From Stomorhina lunata (Eukaryota > Arthropoda > Insecta > Diptera > Rhiniidae), in assembly GCA_933228675.1 (NCBI GenBank), contig OW121742.1:109142493-109206492 (forward strand): DNA of 64,000 nt, read 5' to 3'. Under the pieces are notes generated by a model. The model saw only the letters and a program-made list of their open reading frames with translations. It did not search any database and was not told the DNA's origin. A program made the translations under genes and the position numbers. Shown here in pieces: positions 25,781 through 36,912 of the stretch (positions are counted from its first letter, which is position 1; every line of letters starts with the position of its first letter).

Positions 25781-28700
25781 GTAAGATTTCAAGTTAATTT
25801 ATAAAAAAAATTTACCAAAAAACAATAATTAGTCTGCAACCCCAACCACCACTAACCAACTCTATCTACTCTGTGTATCTTGGATTTGTTGTTGTCCTAC
25901 TTTTAGTTGGCCTGAGTATTTGTGTGTTTTATATTTGCTTTCCACATAACTTTTGCTTGTTGCTGCTACTGCTCTACTCTATGCAGGCAGGCAGGTAGAG
26001 CCTCTACCAGGTTTAGGAGTCACTGCTGCTATACTTTCAATGACTTTCAAACTGTAACCGTTCATGTAAATACACACAGGGTTGCATGATAAGAGTCTAT
26101 AGATAACAGATGAACAAATGTAACAGAGTTGTATCTTTATACGATTTTCTATAAAATTAAGAAATTTTTACAGAACTTCCATTAAAATAAGAAGTTTTTA
26201 ATAAAAACACTAATTTTTTTTAAAGATTTCCAACAAAAATAAGAAATTTTTGAAAAAATTCCTACCAAAATACGAAATTTTTGAAAAATTTCCTAGAAAA
26301 ATAAGAAATTTTTACAAAATTTTCTATAAAACTAAGATAATTGGAAATTTTCCCATAAACATATACAATATTTAAAAATTTTCCTATAACAATAGGAAAT
26401 TTTTGAAAAATTTCCTATAAAAATAGGAAATTTTTAAAAAATGTTCTATAAAAATAAGAAATTTTTGAAAAAATTTCCTATAAAAATATGAAATTTTTGA
26501 ACAATTTCTTATAAAAATAATAAATTTTTGAAAAATTTCTAATAAAAATAAGATTTTTTTAATTTTCTGTCAAAATAAGAAATTTTTAAAAATATCCTAT
26601 AAAAATCAGAAATTTTTTAAAAATATCCTATGAAAATAAGAAATTTCCTATAAAATAAAAAATTCTTGAAAATTTTCCTATAAAAATAAGAAATTTTTTG
26701 AAAATTTTTGTATAAAATAAGAAATTTTTTGAAAATTTTTGTATAAAATAAGAAATTTTTGAAAAATTCTTTACAAAAATAAGAAATTTTTGAAAAAATT
26801 CCTATAAAAATAAGAAATTTTTGAAAAATTTTTGAAAATAAGATTTTTTTTAAATTCTCTACAAATTTAAGAAATTTTTGAAAAATTTCCTATAACAATA
26901 GGAAATTTTTGAAAAATTTCCTATAAAAATAGGAAATTTTTAAAAAATGTTCTATAAAAATAAGAAATTTTAAAATTGTCCGATAAAAATAAACATTTTT
27001 TGAAAGATTTCCTATGAAAATAAGAAATTTTTTAAAAATATCCTATGAAAATAAGAAAATTTTAAAAAATTTCCTATAAAAAATAAGAAAATTTTGAAAG
27101 ATTTCGTATAAAAATAAAAAAATGTTTGAAAAATTTCCTATCAAGTTAAGAAATTTTTAAAAAATTTCGTGTTAAGATGAGAAATTTTTAGAAAACTTCC
27201 CATAAAAATAACAAATTTTTAGAAAATTTCATACAAAAACAATTTTTTTTTTAATTTACTATAAAAATACGAAATTTTTAGAAAATTTCCTATAAACATA
27301 AGAAATTTTTGAAAAATTTCCTATAAAAATAGAAAATTTTTGAAAAATTTCCTATTAAAATAGAAAATTTTTAAAAATTTCCTATAAAAATAGAAAATTT
27401 TTGAAAAACTTCCTATAAAAATAGAAAATTTTTGAAAAATTTCCTATAAAAATAGAAAATTTTTGAAAAATTTCCTATAAAAATAGAAAATTTTTGAAAA
27501 ATTTCCTATAAAAATAGAACATTTTTAAAAAATTTCCTATAAAAATAAGAAATTTTTGAAAATTTTCCTATAAAAATAAGAAATTTTTGAAATTTTTCCT
27601 ATAAAAATAAGAAATTTTTGAAAAAATTCCTATAAAAATAAGAAATTTTTGAAAAATTTCCTATAAAAATAAGAAATTCTTAAAAAATTTCCTATAAAAA
27701 TAACAAATTTTTGAAAATTTTTTTATAAATAAAAGGAATTTTTAAAAAATTTTCCATAAAAATAAGAAATTTTTAAAAAATTTTCCATAAAAATAAGAAA
27801 TTTTTTTTATTAAAAATTTCTTATAAAAATCAGCCTTTTTTTAATTCTCTATAAATAAAAGAAATTTTTGAAAAATTTCCTATCAAAATAGGAAATTTTT
27901 TAAAAATTTCCTATAGAAATAGGATTTTTTTTTTGAAAAAATTCCTATCAAAATAGGAAATTTTTGAAAAGTTTCCTATAAAAATATAAAATTTTTAAAA
28001 AAGTACTCCTATAAAAATAAGAAATTCTTGAAAAATTTCCTTTTAAAATAAGAAATTATTAGAAAACTTCCCATAAAAACAAGAAATTTTTAGAAAATTT
28101 CATACAAAAATAAATTTTTGAAAATTTTCCTATAAAAAAAACAATTTTTGAAAAATTTGCTATCAAAATAAATTATTGAATTATTTCAAAAATTTTAAAA
28201 ACTTCCTATAAAAATGAGAGATTTGAAAAAAATCCTATAAAAATAAGAAATTTAAAAAAAAATCCTTTAAAAATAAGACATTTTTGCAAAATTTCCTATA
28301 AAATAAGAAATTTTTGAAAAATTTCCTATAGAAATAAGAAATTTATTAAAAATTTCTTATAAAAATAAGATTTTTTTAAATTCTCTACAAATATAAGAAA
28401 TTTTTCAAAAATTTCTTATTTTTATAGGAAATTTTTAAAAAAATTCTTATTTTTATAGAAATTCTTCTATTTTTATAGGAAATTTTTCAAAAATTTCCTA
28501 TTTTTATAGGAAATTTAGGAATTTTTTTTTATAAAAATTTTACGATGTCAGCATTTTTCACTAAGTATTTTTATTTTGATGTCACTGTTAATTTTAACTC
28601 ATTTAGTGGTTTTCAAACTGTAGATGAAAATGAATACAAACACTCAGGGTTGTTTGGGAAGGTACCATCAGCTGTTGGATACAAATAAAAATTGTTAGAG

Positions 28701-31320
28701 TTGTATTTATATAAAATCGTTAATTCTCACCTTAAAAGTACTCGTTATAAAATAGCGTTGCCGGTTCTATAGCTAAATGTTAAATTCCTTATTTTATAGA
28801 TTTTTTAACTGTAATTTAGAAATGATGAATTGTTTCCTCAGATTAGATTTAGCTGCTCCCTTCAATAACTTTTAAAAATCAACTACATCCTCTCGATTTT
28901 TTGTTTCTTTTTCAATTCTTCCCCCAAAAGCTGAATATTGTAAATATCGTTGGAGGAATTTATACAAAAGCTTCATCGAAGGGCTGAAACGAAAAAATAA
29001 ATACTATTTACATGATCACATGGACTTTATACTGACTGAAAGGGCTAGTTCGACAAGAAATACGCGAAAACGTAATGTATCTTCAATTCCGGATGAAAAC
29101 ACGAACGCCGAAAATGAAGGCGATAACGTAAGTCAGCACGAAGCTGTAATGAACTCCATTAATGTGGATGATGAAGAAAAAGAGGAGGGTGATGTGGAAG
29201 CTAATGATATTGATAGTCATACAACGAGTGCAGATGAATCAAATGAACATTTAAATCCAGATCAAAATGAAACTGAGGGTGGGGGAGGGGTCTTCATTAT
29301 TGATGAAATAGGCGAGGAAGCGGATGAGGTAGAAAATAAGCGTCGCTCGAGCTATAAACGTTCTTGTAAACGAGCTTTAGATCCTGGCTTATTGGATGGA
29401 GAGGGCGATGAGGAACCGGAAGAGAAAAGATCACGCAGAGTAAGAAACGTACAAACTGAGGATACACATAAAACATTAAAGGATTTTGAAAAACAGATAG
29501 ATATATCACAGATGTCTACTAAAACTAGTCCCTTAAAAGACAATAGGGTTTCTGCAGAAATGGAGGAAATTTATCGTAGGAAGTTAAATAATTCCACCAA
29601 ACCACGTGGTAGACCACAAAACTACAGTTTTTCCAAATTTGTGGATAGTTTCACCAACACGCTTGTACCTTTGACTCGAGACTCATCTACACAGTATGAT
29701 TTTAATCCCAGTAGCTTGAACTTTGATGAGATCTTTATAGAAAGCGTCAAGAGTCAGCTATTGCAAATGAATCCCAGGCAAAAGATGAATTTTAAGCGTA
29801 AAACGTATCAGTCTATGCTGGAGGTATTCGATGAGCCACAAGATTTCCCCAGCAGTGATGAGGTTTTGCAATTGCCACCAAAACACACACCCCGAGTGGT
29901 CAACACAACTACGGGGGAATTGCGTTTGATGCGTGAACTAGTGTCATTGGTCCAGGCAGCCAAAAATACACCAGAAATTGTAAATGCCAAAGATAAGATT
30001 AAAACTAATAACTCTATTACCACACCAGTGGTTACCAGTACTCCAGTACAAGTTATTAAGCCGGTAGCCAAGGCTGTTAATACAACTATGCCAGCGGCTA
30101 GCAGTACTCCGGTGCAAAACAATAAACCCATAGCAAAGACTCCAGTTGCAGACAATCGTCCTAAGCAGCAAGATTCTCCTATATCGCTAAGTCCCACTTT
30201 GGATGACGTTGATCATGACTTGCCATTCTCTATAGATACTCTTGATGATGATGACGATGATGTGCAAATTCAGGCTTCAACAAATGATAATAAAACCAAG
30301 ACTCAAGAATCTCCCAAAACTCTTAGTGGAGCAGATCATCTTATGGGAATACCGCGTCATGTTCTACAGAAGGTTGTTAAAGCTGCGGGTCCCGCTGGCA
30401 GTACAATTGTAGCACGCGATGGCGACAAGAAACGTATTTATCGTATATATCCCAAAACGGCCAATACAAATGGTGTGGCCACCGGTATTGTCAACAAGAG
30501 CGGTAATATGGGCACCTTTTATGTAACTCCCACAAAAACTACAAATGATGCAGCAGCTAGCGTGACACTCAATAAACAGGCTGGGCCCATAGCTAATATA
30601 ATACGAACCAAACCTAATGACAGCAACACCTCAAGCACACAGACTTCTTCCACTAATGCGGGTCAAAGCTCCTTTAAAAATGTACATCCAGCAAATCGTA
30701 TTTTAAGTTCTTCTACTGGTTACTTCAAAATGGTGTCCAGCCCAAGAAATATATCGCCAACTACTACCAACCCTAGGACCAATTCACCACAAGTACCAAG
30801 TACTGCTGTAGCCATTGCACCTAAAATAAATCTTGTGCCCAGAAGTTCCATGATGCCACCCTCGTCCACTATGACTACAAAACGTGTCATGACTGTACGT
30901 TCTCAGCCTCAGCTAATGCAGAGACGTTATTCAATATGTGGTGCCTTACCCGCAGACAAGCTCAATCCGAATTTATCGGCACCAGCTAATACAACAGCAA
31001 ATTCAATGTCCCAAATACAAATCTCTCAACCCATTAGTCTAAATAGCAAGAACCCCAACAATATTTTAACTCCGCAAGTTTCATCCTCCAACAAACAAAC
31101 AGATTTCATAACCTCACGTTCGGATCTAATGACTCCCGTTAGAATGGACAAATCACCCAAAGAAGATAAAGTTTCAGCCCCAGCCCTAAATGCAGAGACA
31201 ACTACTGTCAAATCTGTTCAGCCAGAAATTCCCATTTTACAGACTGCCGGCACTATTGCCGCTGATGTTTTGGATCCCTTGTTTGTTAAGCCGAATATTA
31301 AACCAGAACCTTTGGATTAA
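25615..31320 (+). CDS. MADF-BESS domain protein A (851 aa, two coding exons)
   Basis: Spliced from 25615-25780 and 28931-31320, giving 851 codons plus stop. Residues about 12-91 form a MADF domain (Myb/SANT-like, binds DNA in the Adf-1 family): CLYD at 25-28, W45 and CKYRWRNL at 59-66, then YYLHDHMDFIL. An acidic stretch and basic NLS-like clusters (YKRSCKR, EKRSRRVRN) follow. PRGRP at 280-284 is an AT-hook core. Residues about 318-356 (FDEIFIESVKSQLLQM, then NFKRKTYQSMLEVF) are a BESS motif, used for self or partner association. The last ~490 residues are low-complexity T/S/N/P-rich with a run of six Asp near 490, ending in NIKPEPLD, a sumoylation-type IKxE. It is probably a nuclear transcriptional regulator. 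Target genes and the fly orthologue are not recognised. Confidence 0.92.
25781..28930 (+). other. Gene A intron 1 (3150 bp, mostly satellite)
   Basis: GT...AG intron interrupting MADF in phase 1 (donor GTAAGA, acceptor CCCCCAAAAG). Splicing joins ACA-G to CT-GAA-TAT-TGT-AAA and restores CKYRW. About 75% of it is the 31-bp AT-rich satellite. Read-through would add only a few residues before a stop, so splicing is needed for any DNA-binding product. Confidence 0.88.
26145..28518 (+). repeat. 31-bp AT-rich satellite, array 2 (inside gene A intron)
   Basis: Same monomer as array 1 (GAAATTTTTGAAAAATTTCC plus TATAAAAATAA), about 75 diverged copies. The most homogeneous run is near 27300-27720. The last ~115 bp, from about 28400, switch orientation (reading ATTTTTATAGGAAATTTTTC), so the array ends in an inverted tail. 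About 100 bp of related sequence flanks the array on both sides (see findings). Confidence 0.9.
28931..31320 (+). CDS. Gene A coding exon 2 (end of MADF, AT-hook, BESS, C-terminus)
   Basis: 2390 nt from the acceptor AAAAG| to TAA. The frame is open upstream of the first internal ATG (29020) back to the acceptor, and that stretch encodes the essential second half of MADF (AEYCKYRWRNLYKSFIEGL). An annotation starting at 29020 would therefore be truncated. Confidence 0.92.
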
Positions 31321-31372
31321 GGTTTGGTATATTTTCAACAATTTATTATATTAAAAATTCAATTATATTTGA

Positions 31373-31378
31373 AATAAA
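31373..31378 (+). terminator. Polyadenylation signal AATAAA of gene A
   Basis: The first canonical AATAAA after the stop codon, 53 bp downstream, followed by T-rich sequence (GATTTTTGTTATTT). Confidence 0.65.
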
Positions 31379-31379
31379 A

Positions 31380-32080
31380 GACAGATTTTTGTTATTTAAA
31401 ATTAATAATCGAATGTTTTAAGATTAAACAAGAAACTTTTGATTCAAAATCCCAAGAATTTTGAACTGATTTTTATTGAAATTCTTGTTTAAGAAAAACT
31501 TCTTGTTTTATTTTTTAAGGACATTTAAAAGGTAAGTTCCAGAAATTATACCAAATATCTGGAGTTAGGATAACTTGTTACCCCTTAAATCGATGTCAAT
31601 AATTTGAACAATTACTATCCCTTGCAACTCTGCACGCTTTAAATTTTAGCAGCAAAGCTTTTCAAACTATTTCCGTAAATACAACCCTACTTCTAGCCGT
31701 TAAAGAATTCAAAATTTTAAACTGATAAACATTTGTTGCTGTTTAAATCGATCCTCCAGTTTGTTTTCAAATTACGTTTGCAGTCAAGAGCATAAGCCAA
31801 ACAAATGATGAAGAGAGAGGGAGAGAAAATATAATGTAAACACGAGTTGGAAATAGTGTGGTCAACTTGAGTGATAAAAAAAGCACTGAAATAGTTAATA
31901 TCAGCTAAGTATCGATTTTATCTAAATTTAAACAATATAGGACAATATCCTCCCAAATAAAATAAATAAGTCTTTCACTCTAAAGAGGTCAAATATGGCC
32001 CAATTTTTAATATGTACTCAATACTTAGGGACACATTTGTTCTAATGATTCTGTTCTAGAAATTCTTTAAATTTATTCTT
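31380..32080. other. Intergenic AT-rich DNA
   Basis: No exon or mobile element recognised between the end of gene A and the LINE nest. Confidence 0.5.
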
Positions 32081-32690
32081 CTGTTATCCTTGACTCCCAG
32101 TGGAGCATAGGGCCTCAACCATCCTTTTATATCGAACTCTATTGTGAGATGTTAGGCCTACTTCATTCCATGAATAATTTGCTGCTTGTAACTCCGCATC
32201 AATTGGCCTTCTCCACGTTCAAGCAGGTCACCAATACGACGGCCGCTTCCTTGTGGATTCAAACGAAGCGCTTGTCGAGCAATATTGGTATTTGGCCTTC
32301 GAAGTGTGTGGCCTATCCACCGCCATTTCCATTGACATACCTCTATAGAAGAAGGGTTTTGTTTTGTAGCGTTTAGTAGATCTTCTTTTCTTATGCGATT
32401 TGGCCACCATATTTATTAAGGATTTGCCGCTAGCACTTGTTTACAAAAGTTTGTAGGCGCTTATCGATGACATTTCTGAGTTTCCAAGTTTTGCAACCGT
32501 AATACAAGATGGACTTGGCATTCGAGTTATATATTCGTAGCTTAGTTGTTGTTGATATTTGCCGAAATTTCCAAATAGCTCGAAGAATGCCGAATGCAGA
32601 TTTTGCCTTATTAATACGTCATTCAATATTCTTGTCGGCGCCACCTTTTGTAGATACCTCTTTAAATTTATGAACCTAGCGGAGTGACAG
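32080..32690 (-). mobile_element. LINE 3'-end fragment (family shared with 44.8 and 55.8 kb)
   Basis: Minus-strand frames give INKAKSAFGILRAIWKFRQI, then YYGCKTWKLRNVIDKRLQTF, and end in RYKRMVEALCSTGSQG, the C-terminal tail of a non-LTR retrotransposon RT polyprotein. The +strand copy at 45-46.5 kb contains INKAKSAFGIL and the copy at 55.8 kb the identical CSTGSQG end. Stops and shifts break the frame. No RT catalytic domain is present. Confidence 0.8.
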
Positions 32691-33320
32691 TCTACGTTGA
32701 CATCCAGGCTGCTCTAAGATCCCTGGAAGGGTGTAGTATTACCTGAAAATTAGTCAAGTCGTGTAGATTAGCTATCATCAGCTTGTCACCTATATATAGG
32801 GTAAGACTTTGCTGGATGCCTGGTCATTGCAACATCGAAGGCAATGAAACTGCTGACTGGGAACTGATGCTCGCTGTGACAGAGATAGCCTATATGTCAC
32901 CTTTTTATGGGCATCAAGTCTTGAATCGGTGAGAAGACAGCTAAGAACTGGCATAACTTGGCCATATGCACAATATCTAGGACCTTATGACCCGACTTAA
33001 ATATAAGCAAGATCAAGTTCTTGTTAGGTCTTAGCAGAACTAGTCTTAGGAAAGGCATAAGTTTTCTAAATGGCCACTCCTGAATTCTAGGCTAAATAAA
33101 TGATATGGAGCAATTCAGGATATTTGCAGACTATGCTCACATGAGGATTCATCCGAAACGGTCGAGCACATCATCTGTCATTGTCCTATGCTCCAAAACC
33201 AGAGACTTAAATTTCTAGGTATTAGATTCCATGAGAAACTGGGCGACATAGAGCAGTGCGAACTGACTGACGTTGTAGGTTTTATATTAGGACTCAGATG
33301 GCTTAGATAGACAGATCTCT
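32690..33320 (+). mobile_element. LINE RNase H / C-terminal fragment
   Basis: Translation islands read VTVYVDIQAALRSLE (RNase H-like), CWMPGHCNIEGNETADWEL (the WVPGHxxIxGNExAD RNase H motif) and ICRLCSHEDSSETVEHIICH followed by CPMLQNQRLKFLGI (the Cys/His knuckle at the end of I/R1/LOA-type LINEs). Frames are shifted and stopped. It is on the opposite strand to its neighbours. Confidence 0.7.
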
Positions 33321-33345
33321 TTTCCTAGGATAGCGTTTTAGAAAT

Positions 33346-33555
33346 CTAAATATGGAAATCTAAAATATGCTCGGCCTTTGGCCTAATAAGGTTTGACTTA
33401 AAAAGCTTTGAACTAAAAAGGTTGTAATGCCAAACCTTGTCGAAAGCACGGGATATGTCAAGAAAAAAAGCCGAACAATATAGCTTTTTCTCGAATGCCA
33501 TTCTTATATTAGTAACATTTCTATGGACCTGTTCCATGACTTTACTGATGCTCAT
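33346..33555 (-). pseudogene. Jockey-like reverse transcriptase fragment
   Basis: The minus-strand frame contains MEQVHRNVTNIRMAFEKK and FLDISRAFDKVWHYNLF, the RT palm motif with DISxAFDKVWH, as in the jockey clade. It is about 70 codons long, truncated at both ends and lacks the catalytic xADD segment. Confidence 0.8.
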
Positions 33556-33760
33556 TTTGCTTTTTTATTTAGGGTGTTATATTTCGTAACAGTACTTACT
33601 TAATTTACAACCTGCAACGGTCAAGGGCCAAGCATATTTCAGAAATCTATGCGCTTTGATCTTGTGCTCATATTCTCTAAATGCGTAGGCCAAGCTTTGA
33701 TAGATTTTCCTTTACTTGGTCTTTCCATCGAAGTTTCGAACGCCTTTTTTTATAATTTAA
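33556..33760 (-). mobile_element. LINE tail fragment (shared with 46555-46735)
   Basis: The reverse complement matches the +strand at 46.56-46.73 kb block by block (CGTTCGAAACTTCGATG, AAAGACCAAGTA, GAGCACAAGATCAAAG). Translation islands are short and basic. Probably the 3' tail of another LINE family. Confidence 0.6.
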
Positions 33761-33787
33761 GGGGTCCGTTTTTATTCTAAATAAAGC

Positions 33788-34040
33788 TTTTTTAACCCTT
33801 CACCAGCATAGGTGTTATCAATCTGATAAATTTCGAGTTAATCGGTCCACATTTGACCCTAGCTCTCATATAAGTCCAAATGACCTAAATAGCTTAAATA
33901 TATAAGTTTTGAAAAAATGTTTGTATGATGGCAAAATTTAGCAAATATTTGTCTTTATACAGGAAAAATAACACCTTTGACCTTAGCGGTGAAGGGTATC
34001 GTATGGTCGGGCTTGACCGACTATAGAACTTTCTTACTTG
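33788..34040 (+). mobile_element. HINE family 1, internally deleted copy (~250 bp)
   Basis: About 25 bp of the family's 5' end (AACCCTTCACCAGCATAGGT) is joined directly to the last ~215 bp with the right subterminal repeat, hairpin and CTTACTTG end. It interrupts a minus-strand RT relic, and AAAGCTTTTT is present on both flanks. Confidence 0.75.
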
Positions 34041-34286
34041 TTAAAGCTTTTTCATAGTAACTCTTCTTTCCGGGACTGGGTTACTAGCCCGAGTTTGTAA
34101 TAGCATCTTTTCAAATATTTTTGACAATATCGGTAACAGGCTATTTGGTCTATAAGATGCTATTTGGAGTCTTCTCCTGGTTTCAAAACCACAGTGATTT
34201 TAGACTTTTCGTAAGAGGTCGGAATTAACAGATTAACATAAGAATTAAGCGCTTTTTTCCGCTATAGCTGTCATCACTTTTATTAT
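34041..34286 (-). pseudogene. Reverse transcriptase N-terminal fragment (jockey-like)
   Basis: The minus-strand translation contains TSYEKSKITVVLKPGEDSK and, in another frame, SYRPNSLLPILSKIFEKMLL, the (Y)RPISLLxxLSKxxEK motif of LINE RTs. It was probably continuous with the fragment at 33346-33555 before the HINE and tail pieces intervened. Confidence 0.65.
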
Positions 34287-34399
34287 TATCTGCTCGGGGC
34301 TGCCAGATACTTTTTGGTCACCATCCCCAAATATTAAAATTTTTAGCCCCAAAAATCCCCAATTCATAAAGAAGCGTATTTGCTTACAATTTTGATTTT

Positions 34400-34517
34400 T
34401 GGCCCGATGACAATTAAGCAAATATTTGTTTTTATACAGGAAAAGGAACACCTTTGACCCTAGTGGTGAAGGGTATCGTATGGTAGGGCTTGACCGACTA
34501 TAGCACTTTCTTACTTG
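34400..34517 (+). mobile_element. HINE family 1, 3'-end fragment
   Basis: Only the last ~120 bp: GCAAATATTTG, TTTTTATACAGGAAAAGGAA, GTGGTGAAGGGTATCGTATG, hairpin and CTTACTTG. It abuts the 5' end of the next HINE with no spacer other than T's. Confidence 0.8.
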
Positions 34518-36110
34518 TTTTTATACCCACCATCAAAAAGAATGGGGGGTATATTGAGATTGTCATTCCGTTTGTAATTTCCTTAATATTGGCTCAAAAA
34601 CGATATATATTCTGAATCCTTATGAAATTCTAAAACGATTGAGCGATGTCCGTCTGTCTGTCTGTTGAAATCACGATAACGCCTAAATGAAAGGAGCTAG
34701 CTCACTGAAACTTAGTAAAAATATTCTTCATCTCTGGTATTGAAATTGGGCAAAATCGGTTCACATTTGACCATTGCTCCCATATAACCTCGTCTAGGCT
34801 AATCGCTTATTTGTTAATAAATGACAAATTATAGCAGCTATGATGATAAAATTTGGTATATAGAAGTTTTACATTAGCCCTAGGCTGCGTGTAAAATTTC
34901 ATCAAAATCGGTTCACATTTAGCCATAGCTTCCATACAAAAAACTTACGAAAACAACCTAAATTTCACCTAAAATACACTTAAATGCCAATAAATCTAAA
35001 AGTATAACAGATATAACCACTAAATTTGGCACAAGAAAGTGTTATGTCAATGTCAGCCAGTGTGAAAAATTTTGTCACAATCGGTCACCATTTCACCATA
35101 GCTCCCATATAAAAAACTTATGGAAACACAAAAATACATAAAGAAAAGTTTGTTTATGTCCGTCTGTCCGTCAGATAAAAGCACGATAGCGCCTTAACGA
35201 AAAGAGCTAGAGGGACAAAATTTTACAAAAGTATTTTGGATATCTTGAAAAAGATGTGTGTTAAAAAATGGACAAAATCGGTTCAAATTTAGTTAGAGCT
35301 CCCATATAACCCCGCCCCGGGAAACACATTAATGCCGATAAATTGAATACAATTGTAATAGCTATGACGATTAAATTTAAAATAGGGAAGTTTTATGCAA
35401 TTTTTGATCAGTTTATCAAATTTTATAGGAATCAGTCCATATTTGACTTAAGCTTTCATATAAAAAAACTCACGAAAACCAAAAATTTTAGCAAAGGCCA
35501 GTTAAAAGCTATTAAATTAGAAGCTATGATAGATATGGCCACTAAATTTTGCAAGAATTAGCTCTATATATATACCAGCCAGTGTGTAAAATTTTGTTAC
35601 AATCGGTCAACATTTGGCTATAATTCTTATATATATATAACATCCCCTTTTTATATCTACAATCAAAAAGATTTGGAGGTACATTCATTATATTAAGATT
35701 GCACCTATGAAACTAGATAGGCATCAATCAATGTTCAGCCCAGACTTTATATATGATGAATGCACTAGGAACTCCTAACGAAATATATGGACCTGCCGTA
35801 TTACTATTAACGTGTTTAGCCTAACTAAATATTAAGCACAACGAAAAGTATTTAACAACTTATTAATGTAAAACTATACCCTGTTATGAGACCTAATTTT
35901 GATCAACCACTAAAATATTTTTAAATGTTGAACTATAAAGCTACGGCAACCGAATTTAGTCCAAAGGTTTTACCAACAATACCAATTAGCTTAGCGATTT
36001 TTTCAGTTTTGGTCCAGATTTTGAATTAGCTGCACCCTGTTTCTGAATTTAACACAACTTGATGGTGGGTATATAAGATTCGGCACAGCCGAATATAACA
36101 CTCTTACTTG
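34518..36110 (+). mobile_element. HINE (DINE-1-like) family 2, full-length copy
   Basis: Left subterminal repeat TATACCCACCATCAA (34522-34536) and its exact inverse at 36059-36073 are followed by a perfect 7-bp-stem hairpin (ATTCGGC-ACA-GCCGAAT) and the end CTTACTTG. A GTCY microsatellite (GTCCGTCTGTCTGTCTG) lies at about 34650. The interior repeats the phrase CGGTTCACATTTGACCATAG with CTCCCATATAA several times. Near 35656 a decayed internal copy of the 5' end (CTACAATCAAAAAGAT) shows the element is itself composite. Subterminal repeats, a terminal hairpin and no coding capacity match Helentron-associated INEs. Confidence 0.85.
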
Positions 36111-36912
36111 TTTTTATACCCTTCACCACCATAGGTGGAAAGGGTATTATAAGTTTGTGCTGATGTTTGTAAAGCATAGAAATATTTGTCTTAGACCCAC
36201 CTTTTAGTATACCAATATGCTTAGAATCACTTTCTGAGTCGATTTAGCGATGTCCGTCCGTCTGGCTGGCTGGACGGCTGGACCCCCATGTAAACCTTGT
36301 AATCAAACTACAGGTCGCAATTCTAAAGATAATTTGATGAAATTTGGCACAGATCATTTTTTTTGATAATGGGACCATGGCTATTGAAATTGGTCAAAAT
36401 CGGTCCATTATTTATGGTGCCTCCCATAGGTCCCACTTCCCGGAATTGCTATATTGGCCACAAATATCAATATTTTTTCATGAAATTTAAAACAAATACT
36501 GCTTATGTAAACTTAAATCACTGTACCAAATTTCGTTGAAATCGGTCCACATTTGACCATAGCTCCCATACAAATTCTTCTTTAAAAACGCACTAAATGA
36601 GACAAAAAATCACTAAAACGCTCGTAAATCTAAAGATAATGGAAATTTTGAGTCTATTTTTTGCATACATAATTTTTGTAACAACTGTAATCAATCTGCC
36701 AAATTTCGAGATAATCGGTCCACATTTGACCCTAGCTCTCATATAAGTCCAAATGACGGAAACAGGTTGAATATATAAGTTTTGAGAAAATGTTTGTATG
36801 GTGGCAAAATTTAGCAAATATTTGTCTTTACACAGGAAAAATAACACCTTTGACCTTAGTGGTGAAGGGTATCGTATGGTCGGCTTGACCGACTATAGCG
36901 CTTTCTTACTTG
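36111..36912 (+). mobile_element. HINE family 1, full-length copy A
   Basis: Subterminal repeats ATACCCTTCACCAC (36116-36129) and the exact inverse at 36859-36872; terminal hairpin GTCGG-CTTGA-CCGAC; end CTTACTTG. A GTCY/GGCT microsatellite lies near 36245. It starts on the T's that end the family 2 copy, giving a head-to-tail pair. Confidence 0.87.

Noticed and set aside
29297..30197. Minus-strand open frames opposite gene A
   Set aside because: They are mirror frames of a long, domain-supported coding exon and contain no domain of their own.
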